Shown: in pieces, positions 32,671-39,881 of the stretch | Layout of the letters: each line of letters opens with the position of its first letter | Position numbering within the stretch: position 1 is the first letter of the stretch | Source: Acinetobacter bohemicus ANC 3994 | GTDB taxonomy: Bacteria > Pseudomonadota > Gammaproteobacteria > Pseudomonadales > Moraxellaceae | NCBI RefSeq assembly: GCF_000367925.1 | Contig: NZ_KB849164.1 | Location: 350,349 to 414,348 of the forward strand | DNA length: 64,000 bases | Direction of reading: 5' to 3' | Made by a program: the position numbers and the translations under genes | Notes under the pieces: model-generated | The model's database searches: none | The model's input: only the letters and a program-made list of their open reading frames with translations | Told to the model about the DNA's origin: nothing

Positions 32671-34192
32671 TTTCTTCAGGATATTTCAGCCGTATTTTTT
32701 GAAAATACTGTTGCAAAGTGGCGATGTTGGCTTGTGGATCTATCAAGGCGATATAGGTATCAGGACGAATGAAATAAACCGCATTTTCGAGTAAACCGAC
32801 CTTTTTGCAGTTTGCATCCCAAACACATTCGGATAAAGGCAAATGGTGCTGATGGCACCATGTTTGCAGCTCTGGCTGTGCTGTGCCATAGATATGAATT
32901 TGCCAAAGCATCTGTTTAAGCGACTCAAAATTGTTGCTTCGCGCTTGTTGAATCCAAGGCAAACGATCGCCGGCATGAATTTTACCACTTTTGCCTTGGC
33001 TGAGTGGGCTTTGCCGATAATGGATGCCAAGCTGTGAAATGATACGGAAAATAAAGTGACTCAGTGGCGCATTGTTATAAATTTTAGGCAATAGGTAGGG
33101 CGCAATTTGGGTTCTAATTTTAGCGGCTAAAGCACCTTCAGCGGTGATAATGCTAAAAATTCGATCGGTGCTTTTGACCAGTTTTTCGGCAAACGCTCGC
33201 CGTTCAATTTGATAGCTCTCTAACAGTTGTTCCGAGGCTTGATTTTTGATGACTGCGGCTAATTTCCAAGCCAGATTGATGGCATCACCAATGCCTGTAT
33301 TCATTCCTTGAGCACCTGCTGGACTATGCAAATGTGCAGCATCACCCACCAGAAAAACATTACCGATGCGATAGTCTGAAACAATACGGTGATGTACTCG
33401 ATAGGTCGAAAACCAATTGACCTTTTGGATGGTCAGACCTAGGTCTTGAATGGCGGTATGTGCGACATCATCAAAACTTAAGTTTTGCCCAGATTGAATA
33501 CGATCCTCACGAATTAGCCCAATTAGGCGTGCTTGCCCGAGTTGCCCATAAGAAAACAATAAAACAAAATCTTCTCGATCTAAAGAAACATGCACACCAC
33601 CATCGACGGATGCTCCTTGTACGTTGACATCCGCAACATAGAAAAGTTTTGAATATGTCCCACCAGAGAATTTCAGTCCTAATAGATGTCGTATTGGCGA
33701 CTTTCCACCATCACAGGCAGCCAGAAAACGGGCAGAATAGTGTTCTACACCCTGTGGAGTACGAATTTCTGCACAAACATGCTCTGCATGGTGGGTGAAA
33801 CTAAGCAGTTCGCTGGAGCGTTCCACATGCACGCCAAATTTTTCTAAATGTCGCATCAGCAGTCGTTCATGTTGATCTTGTGGATAGATCAAAATAAAAG
33901 GATAGGGTGTGAGTGTTTTACCTTGTTCGATCAATTTTAAAACACCGCGCTTTTTTCCCAACGCCCATAAGTTGAGTTGTACATTCGGATAACCGGCTTG
34001 GATGACTTCCTCTGCCAAATCCAGCTGTTGATATAATTCGAGCGTGCGTGCATGAATCCCCAGCGCCCGTGAACTCTGACTGGGTTCTGTATTTTTATCA
34101 ATAATTCGGACAGCAATGCCTTGTTTACTGAGCCAAAGTGCAAGGACTAAACCCGTCGGCCCTGCACCAACAATCAGAACATTATTTTTCAT
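32666..34192 (-). CDS. FAD-dependent aromatic-ring-type monooxygenase
   Basis: The 508-residue flavoprotein belongs to the class A (PHBH/TfdB-like) hydroxylases. Visible: the dinucleotide motif VLIVGAGPTGLVLALWLSK, the Arg-rich segment SSRALGIHARTLELYQQL, the DG-like motif AACDGGKSPIRHLLGL and the GD motif VFLVGDAAHLHSPAGAQGMN. The C-terminal thioredoxin-like region (about 400-508) is present. Such enzymes hydroxylate phenols or polyketide-like compounds using NAD(P)H and O2. No catabolic neighbours are present, so the substrate cannot be named. Confidence 0.88.
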   Translation of the reverse strand: MKNNVLIVGAGPTGLVLALWLSKQGIAVRIIDKNTEPSQSSRALGIHARTLELYQQLDLAEEVIQAGYPNVQLNLWALGKKRGVLKLIEQGKTLTPYPFILIYPQDQHERLLMRHLEKFGVHVERSSELLSFTHHAEHVCAEIRTPQGVEHYSARFLAACDGGKSPIRHLLGLKFSGGTYSKLFYVADVNVQGASVDGGVHVSLDREDFVLLFSYGQLGQARLIGLIREDRIQSGQNLSFDDVAHTAIQDLGLTIQKVNWFSTYRVHHRIVSDYRIGNVFLVGDAAHLHSPAGAQGMNTGIGDAINLAWKLAAVIKNQASEQLLESYQIERRAFAEKLVKSTDRIFSIITAEGALAAKIRTQIAPYLLPKIYNNAPLSHFIFRIISQLGIHYRQSPLSQGKSGKIHAGDRLPWIQQARSNNFESLKQMLWQIHIYGTAQPELQTWCHQHHLPLSECVWDANCKKVGLLENAVYFIRPDTYIALIDPQANIATLQQYFQKIRLKYPEEN

Positions 34193-34632
34193 ATGATTTC
34201 CTAGAAATGACTTCTGAAAAGTGACTATTGAAAATAATTCTTGAAAGTGAGTAGGTGAAAGTTGTTCAATATTTGCTGTGAAAGGGCGCTTTATTTGGTT
34301 GTTAGATTTTTGAAGGATTTTTTAGCATAATCCTTTCACATGGGCAGATTTGCAGCAAAATTGTAGGTTTTTTTATTTTTTGTCGCCGTTAAAATAAACT
34401 TCAGGGCTGTGAACTGTTATAAAACATCTAGCTTAGTTTGTATGTTTTTTATTGCGATTCATAAAATTGGAACAATACCTGCATATTCTTTAGCATGAAA
34501 ATAGAGAATATGCCTGAGCTTCAGTTTAGTAAAAAAGTCGGTCCATTATAGGATGGTCGTATTTTATTTTTGTAGAATAAAAATAATATAGTGAATTGAA
34601 AATGATGAATGCGTAGATGGAGGGTCACTGAA
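34193..34632. promoter_or_regulatory. Long intergenic region with sigma-54-like site and palindrome
   Basis: No gene is seen in these 440 bases. On the plus strand TTGGAACAATACCTGCAT (34467-34484) has GG and GC ten bases apart, as in -24/-12 promoters. It is followed by the inverted repeat GCATATTCT (34481-34489) / AGAATATGC (34505-34513). The downstream gene begins at 34633. The -24/-12 call is by eye only. Confidence 0.35.
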
Positions 34633-35001
34633 ATGAAAAATATTGAACAAAAATATGCACAATTAACCGAAGCACAAAAAGAAATTTTTGCCGGTTATGG
34701 TTTAAGACAGGTCAAACATTTTGTGGAAATTAGTTTGCCGAATATCGAACCCGCTTTACCGGAAAATACGCATGTGCAAGGCATTAATGCCGAAGGTAAG
34801 GTTCAAGCGGTTAATTCTGAGACTAAAGAAACTTATCTTTGGATTTCAGACCTACAATGGCAAGAACGTCCGATTACGATGGTTAATGTTGATTTAAAAG
34901 AAGACTTTTTGGAAATCTGGAAAATATTTAATCTTCAAGCGTATGAGCTGATTGATTTAAGTCATATTCATCGTGATTTTTTAGAAAACCAGCTGGTTTA
35001 A
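34633..35001 (+). CDS. Protein of unknown function (122 residues)
   Basis: The gene starts at the ATG at 34633 (MKNIEQKYAQLTEAQKEIFAGYG), with GGAGG nine bases upstream; the ATG at 34609 is rejected. It is a soluble, acidic protein with no signal peptide. A run of predicted beta strands (QVKHFVEISLPNI, HVQGINAEGKVQAV, TYLWISDLQW) precedes a helical end (DFLEIWKIFNLQAYELIDL). I do not recognise the family. Its 3' end overlaps the convergent acetyltransferase gene by 74 bases. No function is claimed. Confidence 0.65.
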   Translation: MKNIEQKYAQLTEAQKEIFAGYGLRQVKHFVEISLPNIEPALPENTHVQGINAEGKVQAVNSETKETYLWISDLQWQERPITMVNVDLKEDFLEIWKIFNLQAYELIDLSHIHRDFLENQLV

Positions 35002-35536
35002 ATTGAGCTGCATTTATTTGATAAAGCACATGTTCTTGTAGTGGGCTACCTTGATCTAATGCAGGATGATTAAAATAATATTGAAATTGCATTCCTAGAC
35101 GTTGCATTACGGCTTGGGATTTACTGTTTTGTTGTGTGGTGAATGCGACGACTGCATTTAAATGAAGTGAATTAAAAGCAAAATCTAAGCAAGCAATCGC
35201 GGCTTCGGTTGCAAAACCCTTGCCCCAAAATTTTTGCTCAAGTCGCCAGCCAATTTCGATACAGGGTGAAAATGTAAATTGATCGGGTTGCCGATGTAAA
35301 CCAATGAAACCGATAAACTCACCCGTTTGTTTTAATTCTACTGCCCAGAACCCCCAACCTTGAATGTCGATTAAGGTTTGAAACTTTTGTGCTAAGGCAT
35401 CACTTTGTAGTTGCGTTAAGCCATGTGGAAAATAGCGCATTACTTCTGGATTGGAATTTAGCGCATAAAACGGCTTGAGATCGGAATCTTTCCATGACCT
35501 CAAAATTAAACGCGCTGTCTCAAGCTGTCGATTCAA
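34928..35536 (-). CDS. GNAT N-acetyltransferase (RimJ/RimL type)
   Basis: The 202-residue acetyltransferase transfers an acetyl group from acetyl-CoA to an amine. Typical RimJ/L features are the start ETARLILRSWKDSDLKPFYAL, NPEVMRYFPHG, FIGFIGLHR, IEIGWRLEQKFWGKGFATEA (acetyl-CoA loop, QKFWGKGFA) and NSKSQAVMQRLGM. The C-terminal ~25 residues are encoded across the 3' end of the convergent unknown gene. It is 9 bases downstream of the Lrp-type gene and probably shares its transcript. Substrate unknown. Confidence 0.85.
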   Translation of the reverse strand: MNRQLETARLILRSWKDSDLKPFYALNSNPEVMRYFPHGLTQLQSDALAQKFQTLIDIQGWGFWAVELKQTGEFIGFIGLHRQPDQFTFSPCIEIGWRLEQKFWGKGFATEAAIACLDFAFNSLHLNAVVAFTTQQNSKSQAVMQRLGMQFQYYFNHPALDQGSPLQEHVLYQINAAQFKPAGFLKNHDEYDLNQSAHTLED

Positions 35537-35545
35537 AATACTGTC

Positions 35546-36040
35546 CTAAAGATCATCCAGTGGAAGCTGAAAACTTTGTTTAATAATTTGACTGGGTAAA
35601 TCCGTTTTCACACTGGTAATGCCATTTTTCTTGGTTAAATGTGCAGACTGAAATTTACGATAGCTTTCTAAATCTGGAACCACCACTTTCAGCATGGCAT
35701 CAGATTCACCTAAAATAATATAACACTCCATCACTTGAGGCAGTTCTTTCATTGCCTCGATAAAGCAATCAATCGTTTCAGCATCCTGCCCAACCAGCCA
35801 AATACGTGAAAATAAAATCAGTTGTAAACCAATTTTTTGCGGATCGACAATGGTGGTATAGCTTTGAATAACACCTGATTCTTCCAGTAATTTTACTCGT
35901 CGTAAACAAGAGGACGCTGATAGTCCAATTTCACGAGCCAAATCATTATTTTGCATACGGCCATTGATTTGTAATTCACGAATGATATTTTTATCTATAC
36001 GATCAAGTTTTATTGAAATAGATTTAGATAATGGTTTCAT
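35546..36040 (-). CDS. Lrp/AsnC family transcriptional regulator
   Basis: The 164-residue regulator has an N-terminal winged helix-turn-helix (DRIDKNIIRELQINGRMQNN, LAREIGLSASSCLRRVKLLE) and a C-terminal RAM ligand domain (IDCFIEAMKELPQVMECYII, GESDAMLKVVVPD). Such proteins sense amino acids. It is divergent from a LysE-type exporter gene 115 bases away, with a Lrp-like box just upstream of its own start. The natural inference is that it controls the exporter in response to the exported amino acid. Confidence 0.9.
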   Translation of the reverse strand: MKPLSKSISIKLDRIDKNIIRELQINGRMQNNDLAREIGLSASSCLRRVKLLEESGVIQSYTTIVDPQKIGLQLILFSRIWLVGQDAETIDCFIEAMKELPQVMECYIILGESDAMLKVVVPDLESYRKFQSAHLTKKNGITSVKTDLPSQIIKQSFQLPLDDL

Positions 36041-36045
36041 AAATT

Positions 36046-36060
36046 AGAATATAATTCGAA
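36046..36060 (-). promoter_or_regulatory. Lrp-like operator between regulator and LysE-type exporter
   Basis: TAGAATATAATTCGA matches 13 of 15 positions of the published Lrp consensus (YAGHAWATTWTDCTR) and lies six bases upstream of the regulator's start codon. A related stretch, TATAGAATATTTTG, lies about 30 bases further towards the exporter. The strand is arbitrary. Confidence 0.5.
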
Positions 36061-36155
36061 AAATAATTTTAATTATAGAATATTTTGAAACCCTATTTCG
36101 TACTATTTATTCGATACTTATTTCCACTTTCAAAATATAGAAAGGGAAGAAGGAA

Positions 36156-36761
36156 ATGTCTGTATTTTTACTTTTTGCGCTAACGGTAATTCCGCTTATT
36201 TTTACCCCAGGACCAGATATGTTGTTTATCTTGTCACAAGTGATGGGTAAAGATGCAAAAGCTGGCATGATGGCAACTGTTGGGGTCTGTTTGGGGTATT
36301 TAGTCCATTCTGTTTTGGTGGCTTTAGGTATTGCTGCGATTATCGTGTCTTTTCCCATTTTGTTTGAAACCATTCGCTGGTTGGGGATCGCTTACCTTTT
36401 ATTTTTAGCTTTTAGTTTAATTAAATCGGTTTTTAACACGCAGAAACTAGCGATTGAAAAGAAAAATACAGCCAACCCGATTCAAAAAGGCTTCTTTACT
36501 GCTTTATTAAATCCAAAAGGCATGTTGATTTACTTTGCAATTTTACCGCAATTTATCGACAAAACAGGCAATACCGTCAGTCAGGGCTTAATCCTTTCTT
36601 TTATCTTTATTGGCTTATGTTTTGTGGTGTACTGTAGTTTGAGTGTGATTTTTGCCAAAATTAGCCAAAATACACAGATTGATGAACGTAAACAAAAATG
36701 GATTGATGGTGGTTCAGGCGGCTTATTAATGCTTGCTGCAACTTGGCTTATTATTCAATAA
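36156..36761 (+). CDS. LysE/RhtB family amino acid exporter
   Basis: The 201-residue inner-membrane protein has six predicted helices. The N-terminal FTPGPDMLFILSQVMGKDAK is the family signature (TPGPxxxxx); GYLVHSVLVALGIAAII and NPKGMLIYFAILPQFID are also typical. It exports an amino acid or homoserine lactone-like metabolite. The AAGGA sequence lies next to the ATG. The Lrp-type regulator is divergent. A terminator follows at 36769-36799. Confidence 0.9.
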   Translation: MSVFLLFALTVIPLIFTPGPDMLFILSQVMGKDAKAGMMATVGVCLGYLVHSVLVALGIAAIIVSFPILFETIRWLGIAYLLFLAFSLIKSVFNTQKLAIEKKNTANPIQKGFFTALLNPKGMLIYFAILPQFIDKTGNTVSQGLILSFIFIGLCFVVYCSLSVIFAKISQNTQIDERKQKWIDGGSGGLLMLAATWLIIQ

Positions 36762-36768
36762 CCGAACT

Positions 36769-36799
36769 AAAAAAGCATGTCTAAATGGCATGCTTTTTA
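36769..36799 (+). terminator. Terminator of the LysE-type exporter gene
   Basis: AAAAAGCATG (36770-36779) and CATGCTTTTT (36789-36798) form a 10-bp stem with a 9-base loop and built-in T-run. Confidence 0.85.
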
Positions 36800-37274
36800 T
36801 ATGCAGCACTTTATGCCGTGTTAGATTTACAAATTAAACGTCATTTGTTACCTGTTTAACTTAAAGAAGTGACCCGTTTTACGATAAATACAGCAAAGTA
36901 ATGCGATCAATCTGTCTTAAATGACAGGACATAACTTATACATTTGTGCAAGAAGGGTAAGTGACTTAAACCCAAAAACAATCCCAAACACGTATTAAAT
37001 CAGAACCTTTGATGAGCTTAATCAAATAAAAAAATAATAAAAATCAATGCTTAAAAAATAACTAAATAATGAGAGAATTCATTTGAATAAAAACATTTGA
37101 AAAAAACATGAACGCCTAGTTCAAGGAATTTTACGCATTTTTACGGCTGTTTCGATAATTGTGACTTGACCGAAATGCCATACACATTGCAAGATAGGGC
37201 ACCTAAAAATTTTAACTGAAGAGTTATTATAACTTTTCTCAATATTTACTTTTGCTAAAACAGCCGAGGATTAC
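36800..37274. other. Long AT-rich leader region before etfB
   Basis: These 475 bases carry no convincing gene. A small palindrome CTGTC..GACAG occurs near 36911-36927. A weak promoter candidate has TTGACC at 37166-37171 with a poor -10 (CAAGAT) 18 bases later. The etfB ribosome binding site GAGGA is at the right end. The length suggests complex control of etfBA, but no known regulator box is recognised. Confidence 0.4.
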
Positions 37275-38024
37275 ATGAAGGCTCTTGTTGCTGTAAAACG
37301 TGTGGTTGATGCCAACGTTAAAGTTCGCGTTAAACCGGACAATAGTGGGGTAGACCTTACTAACGTTAAGATGTCGATCAACCCATTCTGTGAAATCGCA
37401 GTGGAAGAAGCAGTTCGTTTAAAAGAAAAAGGAACAGTTTCGGAAATCGTTGTGGTTTCTATCGGTCCTAAAGAAGCTCAGGAACAAATCCGTTCTTCTA
37501 TGGCACTGGGTGCTGACCGCGGTATCTTAGTAGAAACGACTGATGAGATTGGTGCACTTGAAGTGGCTAAAATCTTAAAAGGCATTGTAGAACAAGAAAA
37601 ACCAGAACTGATCCTTCTTGGTAAGCAAGCGATTGATGATGACTCTAATCAAGTCGGTCAGATGTTGGGTGCTTTACTTGGCGCTGGTCAAGGTACATTT
37701 GCTTCTGTAGTGAATGTTACTGGCGACAAAGTTCAAGTAACACGTGAAGTAGACGGTGGTTTACAAACTGTTGAATTGAATCTTCCTGCAATTATCACCA
37801 CTGACTTACGTTTGAATGAGCCACGTTATGCGGCGCTTCCAAACATCATGAAAGCGCGTAAAAAACCGCTTGATGTTAAGTCTCCTGCGGATTATGGCGT
37901 TTCAGCTACAACTAAACTTAAAACAGTTAAAGTTGAGCCACCAGCAGAGCGTAAAGCTGGCGTACAAGTGAAATCTGTTGATGAGCTTGTTGAAAAACTT
38001 AAAAACGAAGCGAAAGTGATCTAA
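37275..38024 (+). CDS. etfB: Electron transfer flavoprotein beta subunit
   Basis: EtfB pairs with EtfA to carry electrons from acyl-CoA and other dehydrogenases to ETF:ubiquinone oxidoreductase. The 249 residues contain MKALVAVKRVVDANVKVRV, the AMP-binding loop region (LLGKQAIDDDSNQVGQMLGA) and the ETF-beta signature VELNLPAIITTDLRLNEPRY. It is 17 bases upstream of etfA, in the usual order. Confidence 0.97.
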   Translation: MKALVAVKRVVDANVKVRVKPDNSGVDLTNVKMSINPFCEIAVEEAVRLKEKGTVSEIVVVSIGPKEAQEQIRSSMALGADRGILVETTDEIGALEVAKILKGIVEQEKPELILLGKQAIDDDSNQVGQMLGALLGAGQGTFASVVNVTGDKVQVTREVDGGLQTVELNLPAIITTDLRLNEPRYAALPNIMKARKKPLDVKSPADYGVSATTKLKTVKVEPPAERKAGVQVKSVDELVEKLKNEAKVI

Positions 38025-38041
38025 TACAGAAGGATAAAATC

Positions 38042-38974
38042 ATGAGTATTTTAGTTATCGCTGAGCACGACAATAAGACACTTAACGGTGCAACTTTAAA
38101 CGTTGTTGCTGCAGCTCAAAAAATCGGTGGTGATATCACTGTATTGGTTGCGGGTTCTGGCGCTCAGGCTGTTGCTGACCAAGCGGCTCAAGTTGCGGGT
38201 GTAAGCAAAGTACTACTTGCTGACAACGCGGCTTATGCACACCAATTGGCTGAAAACGTAGCTGCTTTAGTTGCTGAGTTAGGCAAAGGTTATTCACATA
38301 TCCTTGCGACTTCTACAACCACAGGTAAAAACGTACTTCCACGCGCGGCTGCACTTTTAGACGTAAGCATGATCTCTGACATCATTGCTGTTGAAAGCCC
38401 TAAAACTTTCAAACGTCCAATCTATGCAGGTAATGCAATTGCAACTGTAGAATCTTCTGAAGCTATCGTTGTTGCAACTGTACGTGGTACTGCATTTGAT
38501 CCTGTCGCTACAACAGGCGGTTCTGCTGCTGTTGAAGCTGTTGCTAATGTTCAAGATGCTGGCATCTCTAAGTTCATTTCTGAAGAGATTGTGAAGTCTG
38601 AACGTCCTGAATTAACAGCTGCGCGTATTGTTGTTTCTGGTGGTCGTGGTGTGGGTTCAGGTGAAAACTATCACACTGTACTTGATCCATTGGCGGACAA
38701 ACTGGGTGCGGCTCAAGGTGCATCACGTGCTGCGGTTGACGCTGGCTTCGTTCCTAACGACATGCAAGTCGGTCAAACGGGTAAAATCGTTGCGCCTGAC
38801 CTGTATATCGCTGTGGGTATTTCTGGTGCGATTCAGCATTTAGCTGGTATGAAAGATTCTAAAGTGATCGTTGCGATCAATAAAGATGAAGAAGCGCCAA
38901 TTAATGCAGTAGCAGATTACTGGTTAGTGGGTGACTTGAACACTGTAGTTCCAGAATTGGTTTCTAAAATCTAA
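38042..38974 (+). CDS. etfA: Electron transfer flavoprotein alpha subunit
   Basis: EtfA binds the redox-active FAD of the heterodimer. The 310 residues show the N-terminal domain (MSILVIAEHDNKTLNGATLN) and the C-terminal FAD domain with IVVSGGRGVGSGENY, GASRAAVDAGFVPND, QVGQTGKIVAPDLYIAVGIS and GAIQHLAGM. AAGGATAAAATC precedes the ATG. A GAAA-loop terminator follows. Confidence 0.97.
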   Translation: MSILVIAEHDNKTLNGATLNVVAAAQKIGGDITVLVAGSGAQAVADQAAQVAGVSKVLLADNAAYAHQLAENVAALVAELGKGYSHILATSTTTGKNVLPRAAALLDVSMISDIIAVESPKTFKRPIYAGNAIATVESSEAIVVATVRGTAFDPVATTGGSAAVEAVANVQDAGISKFISEEIVKSERPELTAARIVVSGGRGVGSGENYHTVLDPLADKLGAAQGASRAAVDAGFVPNDMQVGQTGKIVAPDLYIAVGISGAIQHLAGMKDSKVIVAINKDEEAPINAVADYWLVGDLNTVVPELVSKI

Positions 38975-38995
38975 TTTCTGAACTTGTGTTTAAAT

Positions 38996-39024
38996 AAAAA
39001 ACGCTCCGAAAGGAGCGTTTTTTT
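38996..39024 (+). terminator. etfBA terminator
   Basis: AAAACGCTCC (38998-39007) and GGAGCGTTTT (39012-39021) close a GAAA tetraloop and are followed by more T residues. Confidence 0.93.
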
Positions 39025-39062
39025 GTGTTAAAAAATAACAACAAATAAACGGAGGATTGTAG

Positions 39063-39578
39063 ATGAATTATCGTTTTAAAACCTATTTTCTAATGTTAGC
39101 TCATTATAATCAGTGGGCAAACCAAAAGTTATTTTCTATTTTAACCACGCTAACAGAAGAACAATTAAATCAAGATTGCGGAGCCTATTTCAAATCCCTT
39201 ATGCAAACGGCAAATCATCTACTGGTAGGTGATTTACTTTGGTTTGAACGTATTAAGGGCGGAGTGGCCTCCAATTACGCCTTAGATGAGATCCTTTACC
39301 CTCAGATCAGTGCGTTGACCCCTGCGAGGTTTGAGCATGATCAGCGTTTAATTGGCTTTCTTAATGAATATGATGATGCTGCATTCAACAGGCTTATCAC
39401 CTATATTCGTCGTGGTCAGACTTATACTGAACCGTTAATCGAGATATTAGCGCATCTATTTAATCATCAAACTCATCATCGAGGACAGATGCATAGCATG
39501 GTTTTTCAACTTACCGGTAAATCACTCGAGTTGGATTTAATTTTTTTCCAAAGAGAAAATGCCCATTTCTATAAATGA
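39063..39578 (+). CDS. DinB-family metal-binding protein
   Basis: The 171-residue four-helix-bundle protein belongs to the DinB/YfiT superfamily. It carries the three metal-ligand histidines: His in TANHLLVGDLLW and two in HLFNHQTHHRGQMHSM. The N-terminal FLMLAHYNQWANQKLF is also typical. Family members bind Ni/Zn, and some are thiol-transferases; the reaction here is unknown. GGAGG lies 7 bases before the ATG. The gene stands alone between etfA and gyrA. Confidence 0.87.
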   Translation: MNYRFKTYFLMLAHYNQWANQKLFSILTTLTEEQLNQDCGAYFKSLMQTANHLLVGDLLWFERIKGGVASNYALDEILYPQISALTPARFEHDQRLIGFLNEYDDAAFNRLITYIRRGQTYTEPLIEILAHLFNHQTHHRGQMHSMVFQLTGKSLELDLIFFQRENAHFYK

Positions 39579-39763
39579 TGGTTTTTAATTTACGCTGACT
39601 TTTTCTATTAGAAATAGCGTTATTTTAGATTAAAAAATAAGCGTTTATTCTGTTCGTCAAAAAGTAGAAAATTAGATTTTTAACTTATTAATTCTAATAA
39701 AGTTTTTATTGTAAAAAAATGCTATTTTTCAGATTACGAAACTCCCTGTTAGTGAGCCTTTTA

Positions 39764-39772
39764 TGCTATAAT
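39764..39772 (+). promoter_or_regulatory. Extended -10 promoter upstream of gyrA
   Basis: TGCTATAAT (39764-39772) is a perfect -10 with the TGn extension. It lies in the 303-base gap 39579-39881, about 110 bases before the gyrA ATG. No strong -35 is seen, which fits the extended class. The gap is otherwise AT-rich and featureless. Confidence 0.6.
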
Positions 39773-39881
39773 TTACGGCTGTATTTAGACTTTAGCTCAG
39801 CTTATTTTGGGTTAATTTTTGCAAGATTGATTATATAAAACGAGCGGTTCAATACTGTACTGTTTGTAATAAGGAGTATGC

